From positions 14,164,109 to 14,228,108 of the forward strand of contig NC_069100.1 of assembly GCF_947172395.1 (NCBI RefSeq): DNA of 64,000 nt, written 5' to 3'. This document shows, one piece after another, positions 19,801 to 28,205 of the stretch (positions within the stretch are counted from its first letter, which is position 1; each line of letters opens with the position of its first letter). The notes under the pieces are model-generated. The model was not told the origin of the DNA and made no database searches. It saw nothing but the letters and a program-made list of their open reading frames with translations. Made by a program: the position numbers and the translations under genes. This DNA comes from Bicyclus anynana (taxonomy: Eukaryota > Arthropoda > Insecta > Lepidoptera > Nymphalidae).

Positions 19801-22258
19801 GTAAGGTTTGGATCCACTGCCCGGTTTCCGATTGAGCTGATTTTTGCATGCATGTATAATTAGCGTTATTATTATGACATAGAGCTAATCTGATGATGGA
19901 ACTGGAAGGTGGCCAAAGGAACTCCGTAATTAAATGGCGCAACTCCATCGAGTTTGGGCTCATTTGATTTGTCTTGAAGAGTACTTTGATACTATATGGT
20001 AGCCAGGGTCTGATGATAGGGCTGGAAGGTGGCCAAAGGAACTCCGTAATTAAATGACACAACCCCATCGAGTTTGAGCTCATTCGATTCGTCCTGACGA
20101 GTACTTAGATACTATATGGTAACCAGGGTCTGATGAGATGGAGCTGGAAGGTGGCCATGTTGAATCCGTAATTAAACGATGCTACCTCATTCAGTTTGGG
20201 CTCATTTGATTCGTCTTGACGAGTACTTTGATACTAAAATACTAAATACTATTATATAAGATTCTATAAAACTTTAAATCGCGTACGTGGTTCGAGAATA
20301 AAAATACAAGGGTTTTATTTTGTAACTTTGAAATCCTGCCACTCTGTTACAGTTGATTCTGAAGTTATTTTTTTTGGTTGCCCTAATATCCACCAATATT
20401 AAACGCTCATACTTGATGGTGATACTCAACAACGTGCAAGATCTGCCACGCTCGAGTAAATACTACTATTATATCCGCTAACTGTTGAAATGTGTGTTGC
20501 AGGCCGGTATATCGGCGGCGCCGGCGCGTGCGGTGTCGGCAGTCAAGAGCATGAACCTGCCGCAGCAGTTGCGAGACATGCGCCTGCCAGACCTGCCGCA
20601 AGCTATCAAGGTATGTCTGTTTAGTGCAGTAGGTCTAGCGTGCGTGTGCTGCAGGCCGGTATATCGGCGGCGCGGTGTCGGCAGTCAAGAGCATGAACCT
20701 GCCGCAGCAGTTGCGAGACATGCGCCTGCCAGACCTGCCGCAAGCTATCAAGGTATGTCTGTTTAGTGCAGTAGGTCTAGCGTGTGTGTGCTGCAGGCCG
20801 GTATATCGGCGGCGCGGTGTCGGCAGTCAAGAGCGTGAACCTGCCGCAGCAGTTGCGAGACATGCGCCTGCCAGACCTGCCGCAAGCTATCAAGGTATGT
20901 ACGTTTACTGCAGTAGGTCTAACGTGCGTGTGCTGCAGGCCGGTATATCGGCGGCGCGGTGTCGGCAGTCAAGAGCGTGAACCTGCCGCAGCAGTTGCGA
21001 GACATGCGCCTGCCAGACCTGCCACAAGCTATCAAGGTATGTCTGTTTACTGCAGTAGGTCTAGCGTGCGTGTGCTGCAGGCCGGTATATCGGCGGCGCG
21101 GTGTCGGCAGTCAAGAGCGTGAACCTGCCGCAGCAGTTGCGAGACATGCGCCTGCCAGACCTGCCGCAAGCTATCAAGGTATGTACGTTTACTGCAGTAG
21201 GTCTAACGTGCGTGTGCTGCAGGCCGGTATATCGGCGGCGCGGTGTCGGCAGTCAAGAGCGTGAACCTGCCGCAGCAGTTGCGAGACATGCGCCTGCCAG
21301 ACCTGCCACAAGCTATCAAGGTATGTCTGTTTACTGCAGTAGGTCTAGCGTGCGTGTGCTGCAGGCCGGTATATCGGCGGCGCGGTGTCGGCAGTCAAGA
21401 GCGTGAACCTGCCGCAGCAGTTGCGAGACATGCGCCTGCCAGACCTGCCGCAAGCTATCAAGGTATGTTTGTTTACTTCAGTAGGTCGACGACGCTAGAC
21501 CTACGGGACCTATTCTTATTATTATCTAAATAAAATCAGACGTGTTGACGACGGGAAAAGAATATTTTTTTGTTTAATTGAGCATTAGCTGATAAATAAT
21601 AAAATAATAATATACAGGATGCTCGGAGTATTTCCCATAACTCTAGGGTTATATTCTTTAACAAAAATTAATTCAAAATGTTCAAGGAACATGAGTTTTT
21701 AAAATGAATATTTTCGGAGAAAAAATAATATTTCTTTTGATTTATGATCTTAAATGCATCCTTATAATAATGACGTATTTATATTTATAAATGCAACATT
21801 GTCGCTTTGTTATCTAAAGGCGCGTGTTACGTGGATAGTCGGTATTATTTGAATTACTTTGTATGATTTTTTTTTTTTTGTAGTTAATAAAATATTAGGT
21901 TTGCAGCTCGGTTCCTATAAGTGGTCTCGTTCATACCTTGATGAGAAATAGTACCGAGCACCCTGTATAATAAAAAAAAACTATTATTAATGTATATAAC
22001 TTCTAAAACTTTCATATACATAATTAAATAAAGAAAATTAAAATTGTTTTTACTGATTTTTGACTAATGAGATTTTTCCAGATAATCAAATCAATAATCT
22101 ATTTGCTTAATACATGTGAAAATAATTATGATGTTGGAATAATAATGTACAATGTTCAACCCTGAACATACAAACACATACAGATCAAAAATAGAACCTC
22201 ATTTTTGAAATTATCTAAAAATTAAATAACGATTCCATTTCAGGACCTGAAATTCTGA
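16758..22258 (+). CDS. AP3S: AP-3 adaptor complex sigma subunit, six coding exons (gene span)
   Basis: Seen: coding exons at 16758-16826, 17315-17406, 18634-18745, 19154-19333, 20503-20610 and 22244-22258, all with AG acceptors and GT donors and compatible phases, give 191 residues ending DLKF. The start fits the family, whose proteins begin MIKAIL. Landmarks are FNNHGKPRLSKFYQ (about residue 8), NVCNFLEGG, LIYRHYATLYFVFCVDSSES (about 62-81), LDKCFENVCELDLIF (about 96-110) and APARAVSAVK in exon 5. Known: sigma subunits are about 190 residues with a longin-like fold (clathrin adaptor small chain). They help AP-3 bind dileucine cargo on endosomes and sort it to lysosomes and pigment granules; the Drosophila orthologue is orange. 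Exons 4-5 are much more GC-rich than exons 1-3. Odd: exon 5 is followed by six defective copies, and an open frame follows the stop. The family call is near certain; the full transcript is inferred. Confidence 0.95.
17164..17237. repeat. 25-bp inverted repeat in AP3S intron 1
   Basis: Arms 17164-17188 and 17213-17237 are reverse complements built from AATTC/GAATT words, with a 24-bp spacer. This looks like a small MITE or foldback; it lies 77 bp before the exon 2 acceptor. Confidence 0.7.
17315..17406 (+). CDS. AP3S: AP3S coding exon 2
   Basis: Starts after ttttcag and encodes NEDMQQQIIKETF through NVCNFLEGG, then two bases of a split Ser codon. 92 nt, so it ends in phase 2; the donor is gtttgt. 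The match to animal sigma-3 sequence is direct. Confidence 0.95.
17761..18056 (+). mobile_element. SINE family A, nearly full length, in AP3S intron 2
   Basis: tRNA-derived head with an A-box-like TAGCCCAGTGG and a B-box-like GGTTTGAATAC (degraded), then the shared body (ATCACGTGTCTC, CTCTGCGTGTGTGAAG, GAGCTCAGCAGTGAG) and a GATGAT tail. It matches many other copies here. It sits in the sense orientation in the intron. Confidence 0.88.
18306..18597. mobile_element. Degraded Helitron-like or related interspersed repeat in AP3S intron 2
   Basis: Contains the CCTTCATTTTT segment and the end GAAGTCGCG-GCGTCCGGTAG that also close the repeats near 8038 and 14640. Family membership rests on these shared words; the class is inferred. 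Confidence 0.5.
18634..18745 (+). CDS. AP3S: AP3S coding exon 3
   Basis: Completes the split Ser and encodes LIGGSDYKLIYRHY through SSESELGILDLIQ. 112 nt (1 + 37 codons), ending in phase 0 at gtaaat. This is the most conserved block of the family. Confidence 0.96.
18790..18972 (-). repeat. Interspersed repeat fragment (family C) in AP3S intron 3
   Basis: Shares GACTTGGG, CATAGGGATG, AAACCTACCC and the GTCTTG-TGATGGTAA end with the copy at 30655-30945. Probably a LINE 3' piece. The strand is uncertain. Confidence 0.5.
19154..19333 (+). CDS. AP3S: AP3S coding exon 4
   Basis: 60 codons in phase 0, from VFVETLDKCFENVCELDLIF to QNKMQKAE, with a donor gtgagc. It encodes the C-terminal helices of the small-chain fold including VMGGMVLQTNM. 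Strong third-position GC, unlike exons 1-3. Confidence 0.96.
19505..19740. mobile_element. Short element with inverted ends in AP3S intron 4
   Basis: Begins with a CCGACTTCAAA-type word and ends with CTTCCTCC-TTTTTTTGAAAACGGTTAAAAA-type sequence. The same kind of ends frame 30505-31628 and occur near 35123. Interpreted as a decayed non-autonomous transposon. Confidence 0.4.
19887..20236. repeat. 120-bp tandem repeat, about 2.9 copies, AP3S intron 4
   Basis: Copies begin at about 19890, 20010 and 20130, spaced exactly 120 bp at the CTGATGA word. Each contains GGAAGGTGGCCA, CCGTAATTAAA and GAGTACTTTGATACTA-like sequence. It ends about 265 bp upstream of the exon 5 array. Confidence 0.85.
20503..20610 (+). 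CDS. AP3S: AP3S coding exon 5, intact copy
   Basis: 36 codons in phase 0, from AGISAAPARAVSAVK to RLPDLPQAIK, after tgttgcag and before gtatgt. It is 108 nt and keeps the 10 bp (ccggcgcgtg, 20521-20530) that all downstream copies lack. APARAVSAVK matches the conserved C-terminal segment of animal sigma-3, so this is the functional copy. Confidence 0.93.
20655..20752 (+). pseudogene. AP3S exon 5 duplicate, copy 2
   Basis: 98 nt flanked by ctgcag and gtatgt. It lacks the 10-bp segment of copy 1, so reading from exon 4 gives AGISAARCRQSRA and then TGA. It shares the ATG (Met codon) variant of copy 1, whereas copies 3-7 have GTG there, so it is the closest relative of the intact exon. Confidence 0.88.
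20797..20894 (+). pseudogene. AP3S exon 5 duplicate, copy 3
   Basis: 98 nt, same 10-bp loss and same early TGA, intact acceptor and donor. Its downstream spacer carries the gtatgtacg and ctaacg variants also seen after copy 5, which ties 3 and 5 together. Confidence 0.88.
20939..21036 (+). pseudogene. AP3S exon 5 duplicate, copy 4
   Basis: 98 nt with the 10-bp loss. It carries a private CCACAA variant near its end that is shared only with copy 6. Splice sites are kept. Confidence 0.88.
21081..21178 (+). pseudogene. AP3S exon 5 duplicate, copy 5
   Basis: 98 nt. Exon and following spacer match copy 3, as expected from a 284-bp two-unit duplication. The in-frame TGA is present. Confidence 0.88.
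21223..21320 (+). pseudogene. AP3S exon 5 duplicate, copy 6
   Basis: 98 nt. Exon and spacer match copy 4, including CCACAA. The in-frame TGA is present and splice sites are kept. Confidence 0.88.
21365..21462 (+). pseudogene. AP3S exon 5 duplicate, copy 7 (last)
   Basis: 98 nt with the 10-bp loss and TGA. The donor is gtatgt, but the sequence after it diverges (ttcag, then gacgacgctag), which marks the right edge of the array. Confidence 0.88.
21611..21970. mobile_element. MITE with about 24-bp terminal inverted repeats, AP3S intron 5
   Basis: Ends TATACAGG(A/G)TGCTCGG and the matching CCGAGCACCCTGTATA face each other across about 360 bp, with further pairing (AGTATTTC against GAAATA). A TA target duplication of the Tc1/mariner type is suggested by the flanks. 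Confidence 0.7.
22244..22258 (+). CDS. AP3S: AP3S terminal coding exon (DLKF stop)
   Basis: After ccatttcag the frame from exon 5 continues with four codons, DLKF, then TGA followed by C. This brings the protein to 191 residues, as expected for the family. The same frame stays open after the TGA. Confidence 0.85.
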   Translation, partial: DLKF

Positions 22259-22567
22259 CCGATACAACAGGCGTACCCCGCCTCCCCCGTCGCCCTAGCA
22301 ACTAACATATTAAACACGATCTACCCACAAAACGAGAAGTACCAAAACCTGCAACGCACAGAAAACATCGCAAACAAGTTCTTCGGCTCCGAATCGCTGA
22401 GCACTAAGTTTTCCGAAACTTTTTCCGAAAACTACCAACAGACGGAAGGTATAAATTTTCCGAATTACGAAAGTCACAAGTCCGATGGATACCAGGACTT
22501 GAGCGGGACAGTTGATTGCAATTACGCTGACAGGAGAAGGAGAAAGAAGAAGAAGAACAAACATTAA
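22259..22567 (+). other. 102-codon open extension in frame after the AP3S stop
   Basis: Seen: after the TGA at 22256-22258 the same frame is open to TAA at 22565-22567. Many codons end in C or G, and the peptide closes with a very basic tail (RRRRKKKKNKH). A CAG at 22268-22270 could act as a phase-0 acceptor 27 nt after the normal one; joining exon 5 there would bypass the stop and give about 285 residues instead of 191. Readthrough of UGA-C would give about 294. I do not recognise the peptide. It could also be an exon of another gene, or 3' UTR that is open by chance. Confidence 0.5.
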
Positions 22568-22629
22568 CAGACTTTGCCACTCATTTTGCACGATTCTGTG
22601 ACACTTTGCAGAATTCCGCTAAGTTTTTA

Positions 22630-23530
22630 TTAGGCTAGTTGACACTTTTTTTAAAAAGGTTGACTTATATCAAATTTAATACATAAAATATTAATTTCGT
22701 GTACTTCATGAAATTAGGGTCCGAAATATATCAATATCAAATTTATATAATAATATATCAATATCAATATCAAAGTTAAGAATTTCTTATAAAACTTAAT
22801 TTAAATATCACGTATTTTTTCCGTCAAAAACGCTGACGTCCATTTTGTAACTAAACATCGAACTAATCCGTTTGTATGGGATTTATTATAGTGACGTCAT
22901 GAAACAGTTGAAATATAGACTGTCATGGCCGACAGGTGTTTTGGCTGGTATTGTCAAAAACATATTTAAAAACTAAAATTGTCATGTCACGTCATCATCA
23001 CGTCTCAAAAAAATATGAATTTTTTTTCAGTCTACTTTAAATTAACTTTTTAAGACCATTAAAAAAGTGTCTATTCCGCTTAGTTTTTAATAGGCCCGTT
23101 GACAGTTTTTTTAAGCGCCTTAATTTGTCCATTTGCATTCTACTAGATTGAAAATAAATTATTATTTTATTTTGACAATACAAGCCAAAACGCTGTCGGC
23201 CATGATGGTCTATATTTTAAATGTTTTATGATGACGTTAACTTAACAGAGTGTTTGGTGAAATTTTAACTTAATAATTAGTTTGTCGTTTATTCCTCTAG
23301 TGACATGATATAAAATCGTGACGTCACAAAATGAACGACAGCGTTTTTGAAGTTTGGAAAAATTGATTAAATACATAATTTTTAAATTATGTTTTCTATG
23401 AAATCCTTATTTAATTTACTAAATGATATCGATATATTTCGGACCCTTATTACATGCATGTGTACCTACTACATGAAATTAATATTGTATATATTAAATT
23501 TGACATGACTGTGTCAACCCTATTGACTGC
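22630..23530. mobile_element. Large imperfect inverted-repeat (foldback) element
   Basis: The left part (about 22633-23045) reappears reverse-complemented at about 23090-23525. Landmarks in both arms, in order, are a GTTGACAC-type end, AAATTTAATA, AGGGTCCGAAATATATC, AAAAACGCTG, TGACGTCA, ATGGCCGACAG and TATTGTCAAAA. Arms are about 400 bp and diverged. No coding capacity is seen. A related inner end occurs near 54440. Confidence 0.7.
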
Positions 23531-23759
23531 TGTAGAGTCGATATTAACACTCTTTGATGTAAAACTTCTTTACGCACGCTTGACTTGTGATTAATGCGTT
23601 ACGAAAAGTGTAATCGGGGGAAGAGAACGGTCGTTGTAATGTGAGCTAAAGCGCACTCGTTTTTTTAGTCTATCACTGTTTTGCTGCCAATGGTATCATC
23701 CTCTTTGCAGAATTCCGCTAAGTCTTTAATTCTGTTGTAGAGTCAATACTAAAGTTCAG

Positions 23760-23963
23760 CCGCTCAGAGATTGCGTTTATGACAGGTTTTGATCAAATGG
23801 GCAATGTAACTTCGAGCTGGCGTACAAGATTGTTGAATTGCGCAGTTTCAAGGTTATGCCAACTGTTTGTCTTTGTAGTGATGAGACAAAAAACGTGGCT
23901 ATTGTAATTGAATATGTTTGTCCCGTTCGATCACGACTTGTCAGAAATGCAATCTCTGAGCGG
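23760..23963. mobile_element. Short MITE with CCGCTCAGAGATTGC inverted ends
   Basis: CCGCTCAGAGATTGC at 23760 pairs with GCAATCTCTGAGCGG ending at 23963. The next 20 bases also pair in part (GACA, TGATC). Non-coding. Confidence 0.75.
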
Positions 23964-24180
23964 ACATTAACACATTTTAGTCTATTCATTTGTTTTGATG
24001 CGGAATACACCTCGACTCGAATACTTTGCAGTATTCCGCAAAAGTTGTAAAATACCAATTTTAAAGAAAAAATTACTTTGCGATGTTAGGATTAACGATT
24101 TTGCAATAATCTCGAAATTATTTTGCCCAAGTTATAGAATAATTACCTACGTACGTTAATTAGTATATTATTATTAATAT

Positions 24181-24305
24181 CTAGCTGTGCCCCGTGGTTT
24201 TACTTACGTAGATCCCATTCCTGTGAAAATGTCGGTGTAAAAAGTAGCCTATAATTTATTTTCTGTAACAAATTTCGTCCAGATTTGTTCAGCCCTTGAG
24301 CCATG
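24181..24305 (-). mobile_element. Helitron-like fragment
   Basis: CTAGCTGTGCCCCGTGG, then CCCATTCCTGTGAAAAT; diverged from the Lep1-type copies. Confidence 0.45.
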
Positions 24306-24489
24306 GTTTAGTACCAAACGAAATGAAGGAAAATTTTGACACCAGAAACTTTATATTGTTATGTACAATGCAATTTTCACTTACTAAATAATATAAGTAT
24401 ACTTGCTAATTCAGAGTTTATATAGAAAATACAATATATATTTCTATGGAGAATAATTTCAAATTTCTGAGATTCGAGTTTTTTTAAGG

Positions 24490-24642
24490 GAGTTGGAGGT
24501 GCATGCCCCGGACCGGATTCGAACCTACGCCCTTCGAATCAAGGAATTAATTTAAATAATCTAAAATTCTCTACGTGTGTGAAGTCAGCGTGGTGGTCCA
24601 TTGGGCTAACTAACCCCTCTCATTCTAAGAGGAGACTCGAGA
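24490..24642. mobile_element. Rearranged SINE family A pieces, head to head
   Basis: The head region is on the - strand at 24490-24540 (GGAGGTGCATGCCCCGGACC), while the body is on the + strand at 24569-24642 (CTCTACGTGTGTGAAG to GAGGAGACTCGAG). Confidence 0.7.
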
Positions 24643-26098
24643 CTCCAGGAGAATGAATGTAAACTGCAATTATTTGTAAAAACTATGTATTGTTTAGTTT
24701 AATTACTTTTTTATTGTTTATATTAAAAACAAAAATGTTACATTCCAAAATTGCAATTTTTTCATGTTGATTGGATTTTTTATTAAGCTTCTAATGATAA
24801 TCTCAACCGAATTTCGATATAACTTATTTTGATCCTGTCTAATTATACGGAAAATGTGTCAGTGCACAATTGTGTACATAAACACCGGTGCACTCTCCTT
24901 ATTCAAGTTGCCGGCACACTGGTTAGGCGCAGGATCGATTTACGTGCTCTCCGAGGCACGGGGTCTAGGTTTCTATAATTCTATGATATTCGTGTATAAA
25001 TAATTATAAATATTTAGTTTATAAGAAATATATTTTATGTTATATGAAAATATGTTGTTTTATTTTGTTTGTCCATGTGGCATAATTTAAAAATTTTATT
25101 TATTTATTTATTCAGACAGGCCAACAAAATGAGTTTTATGATCCTTTTTCTTAGAAAACTATTACTAATAAGGTACCTCAAAATAGATAATAATTAAATT
25201 ATGAATTTAATAAATAGTATTGATTAAATGTTAAGGCTGCGATGGTTTAGAGTGCCATCTCGCGACTACGTCTGAAATTAGCGCCATCTGTTACAGAATT
25301 CCTAAACTACATTATTACGGTTATGGTTGGTTTCAAGGTTTACTTTGTTTTAATATTAGTTTATCTACTGATTGACAGATGGCAGCAGTAACTGTTTCAC
25401 TACTTCACAATAGATGGCGTGGTTGTACATAAAAATATATTTTTATTTTTAAAAGAGATTTATTCATTTTCGAAAATAAAAACATTAGTGAAAGAGTATG
25501 TATTCATCTATTTAGACGGCCCATTATACCATTATAAGGCAAGGCCTCCTTACATGAATGGGAATATGAAACTTATTAGACACCACGCTGGTAACCTAAT
25601 GCGGGTAGGCGAGCTTAAGATAATAATATTTTGACTTTTCTTTAAATCACTTTCAGCTGTTAATGACAAAGTGGCTTAACGCTCCGAGACACGGGGGTGT
25701 GAAACCACCAATTTCCACACTCCGGGCTGAAAATTTTAACTGAAAAATTCATAGAAGTAACAAAAGCTACGTAATTCACAAATCGAACCAGGAATGAAAA
25801 TACATCGAACCGACTAGCTTATTCATTAATTTGGTATTTATTAACAATCTAATAAAATGAATATCAATTCAACTGTCAAATAAGTTGTCAGTACCTAGGC
25901 ACCGGATGACATTTCACATAGAATCTCTATTTCTTTTAAGTCAACTAACATACGTCAAAGTTACGTATAGCCTGCGGGGCTCGAACCCTGGACCCCGTGA
26001 GCCACATAGACTTACCTTTAAACAATAATACAGGTATGTTTATGTGTTTTAAAAGCAAATAAAATCTCCATCAGCCGCCCGCATGTTGATATTCTATA
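24643..26098. other. No gene recognised; repeat pieces
   Basis: 25668-25735 is the reverse complement of a repeat at 40316-40405 (GGCTTAACG-CTCCGAG-CACGGGG). 25233-25420 has GCGCCATCTG and CAGATGGC words facing each other, typical of a small MITE. The rest is AT-rich. Confidence 0.45.
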
Positions 26099-26106
26099 TC
26101 AAGATT

Positions 26107-26615
26107 CATAGCTGGGCATTAACTCGTTAATCCGTTAATCGTTAATTAACGAAGTTAACATTTTGATTAACGGATTAACTTTTAAGTTAACTTTTAAAAA
26201 TGTTAACGGACCCGTTAACTTCCGTTAATGTGCAGAAGTCCGTTAATCGTTAATCCAATGCTTACTATTTACCGCGCGACGTGATTAACAGGTTTAGACA
26301 AGTAAGAAATTATGAAAGATTTTTTTTCAAAGAAATCAACAAATTACTATATTTATGTTAAAATTATAGAAAAAATCAACTAAAAACAAATTATGGCATT
26401 TTTCTCCAGTGCTCACCTTTATTTTTGCAATGGGGATCTCACACAATGATATAAAAATGCAATATTAACCAGTCATATTAACAGATTAACGATTAACTTT
26501 AACTTGCGTTAATTCTTCCGACATGTAACGCTTTAACGTTTAACGAAGCTAACCTTTTTTGTAGCGGACTAACGATTAACGAAGTTAACTATTTGATTAA
26601 CGGTGCCCAGCTATG
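26107..26615. mobile_element. hAT-type MITE, copy 2
   Basis: Same ends and interior as the copy at 10603 with scattered substitutions. Exact 8-bp target duplication tcaagatt at 26099-26106 and 26616-26623. 509 bp. The different duplication proves independent insertion. Confidence 0.9.
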
Positions 26616-26745
26616 TCAAGATTTATGGTATTAGTGTAATTTGTATCAGGGTAATAATGAGCAATGTTTATTTATTAAGTAGATTACTAGATCACTTTGC
26701 AAAAGCTGTTACATACCTTATTGACACCATATTACCTACTTATCT

Positions 26746-27022
26746 GACGAGCTCCGTGGCGCGGTGGATTTACTTGAGAGGTCCTGGGTTCGATCCCCGG
26801 CTGGGCCGATTGAGGTTTTCGTAATTGGTGCAGGTCTGGCTGGTGGGGTGGCTAGTTACCATCCTTGGCGATTTAGCGTTCCGGAACAATGTCGTGTAGA
26901 AACCGAAAGGAGTGTGGATTTTCATCTTCCTCCTAACAAGTTAGCCCGCTTCCATCTTAGATTGCATCATCACTTACCATCAGGTGAGATTATAGTCAAG
27001 GGCTAACTTGTAGAAAAAAAAT
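26746..27022 (+). mobile_element. SINE family B with internal deletions
   Basis: CTCCGTGGCGCGGTGGATTT head, GGTTCGATCCCCGGCTGGGC, body and tail. The central GGGAGGCTTCGGCC part is shortened. Confidence 0.87.
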
Positions 27023-27082
27023 ATCTAGGTACTGAACTGCAGCGAATAATATTTATATCTATAGGTATATCTATAGGCAGTG

Positions 27083-27360
27083 GCCGTGATAGCCCAGTGG
27101 ATATGATCTCTGCGTCCGATTCCGCAGGGTGTGGATTCGAATCCGGTCATGCACCTTCAGTTTTCAGTTTTGTGCATTTTAAGAAAATAAATATAACGTG
27201 TCTCAAACGGTGAAGGAAAAACATCGTGAGGAAACCTGCATACCAGAGAATTATCTTAATTCTCTGCGTGTGTGAAGTCTGCCAATCCGCATTGGGCCAG
27301 CGTGGTGAACTATTGGCCTAACCCTTCTCATTCTGAGAGAAGACTCGAGGTCAGCAGTGA
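27083..27360 (+). mobile_element. SINE family A, nearly full length
   Basis: GTGATAGCCCAGTGGATATG, GATTCGAATCC, ATAACGTGTCTCAAACGG, CTCTGCGTGTGTGAAG; ends at GAGGTCAGCAGTGA. Confidence 0.88.
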
Positions 27361-27823
27361 AACAATACAATAATGAAACAGTGGCTTAACGTGCCTTAGA
27401 GGGGCCATGTATCAAAATTAATTGGAGGCTCTATAGACGAGCGGCAAATCCCAAAAAATCTCTTTAGTTTTGATTTTGTTCTAGCTTATAGTATTGCTTT
27501 TTTACTTTTGTCATTTCTAAAGATTATTAAATGCTTTTTTTTTGCCAGGGAAGCATCACCCAGAGTAAGTAACGTTGTAGATATTACTTTTTTACAAATT
27601 TTTGCTTTGACACGTAAGGGGGCCTTGTAATCTTACTTGATACCAGTAAAACTGAACATTTTTACAATCGATATATAAGTACCTAACCGATTAATCTAAC
27701 TTACCGTGGGAAGCTATTTATCTTTCGGGCGTCTGCTTAGACTATAAATTAATCAAAAGTAAAAATCATTTTTGGGTATACTTCGCAATTTAGGTACGAC
27801 AGAAAAAAATATAAATTAACTCA

Positions 27824-28010
27824 CCTTTATCAAAAATAAAATAAAAAAATCACAAACAAAACATTATAGAAAAAATCCACACTTCAAGAGTACACCGCCG
27901 CACAAAAACCCCGCCCGTATCACAAAAACCCACAAATCACCCGCTAAGGGCGAACAATTACAAAATATTTTGACATTTCCATTCGTCTATTAAAGCCTTA
28001 ATTTATAGTC
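27824..28010 (-). promoter_or_regulatory. Possible - strand promoter and noncoding first exon
   Basis: On the - strand a TATAAATTA box (about 28000-28008) is followed by GC-rich sequence and, at about 27824, a donor-like AAAG|GTGAGTTAA. No ORF or downstream exon was found within the window. Confidence 0.2.
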
Positions 28011-28205
28011 GGCGGCGTCTTTGCGCGTTTTTGGAAAAAAGATTTTTTTTTCCATTTTGAAAACTCTACCTGTTGTCGTTTGTCACGCGGCACACGATTG
28101 TGTGCGGGTGGTCTACAGTTAGTATAGTGTATTATATCGCCCGGCAATCTTTGAGCGACGTGGTGGGCTATCACTCTATATACAAGTAGAAAGTCAGCGA
28201 AGTTT

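Larger units (their letters stand above)
20503..21506 (+). repeat. Tandem exon array of AP3S exon 5 (7 copies, 142-bp period)
   Basis: Copies 2-7 start at 20655, 20797, 20939, 21081, 21223 and 21365, exactly 142 bp apart: 98 nt of exon plus 44 nt of spacer. Copy 1 is 10 bp longer. Every spacer begins with a GT donor and ends with a CAG acceptor. The unit is not a multiple of three, so no long protein runs through the array. Confidence 0.95.

Noticed and set aside
20485..21533. Several 93-112 codon + strand frames across the exon array
   Set aside because: They arise because the 142-bp unit shifts frame at each copy; they read through splice sites and do not form one protein.
22310..22591. 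93-codon open frame on the - strand
   Set aside because: It is the shadow of the + strand extension frame; its leucine and valine runs mirror the lysine, glutamate and asparagine codons opposite.
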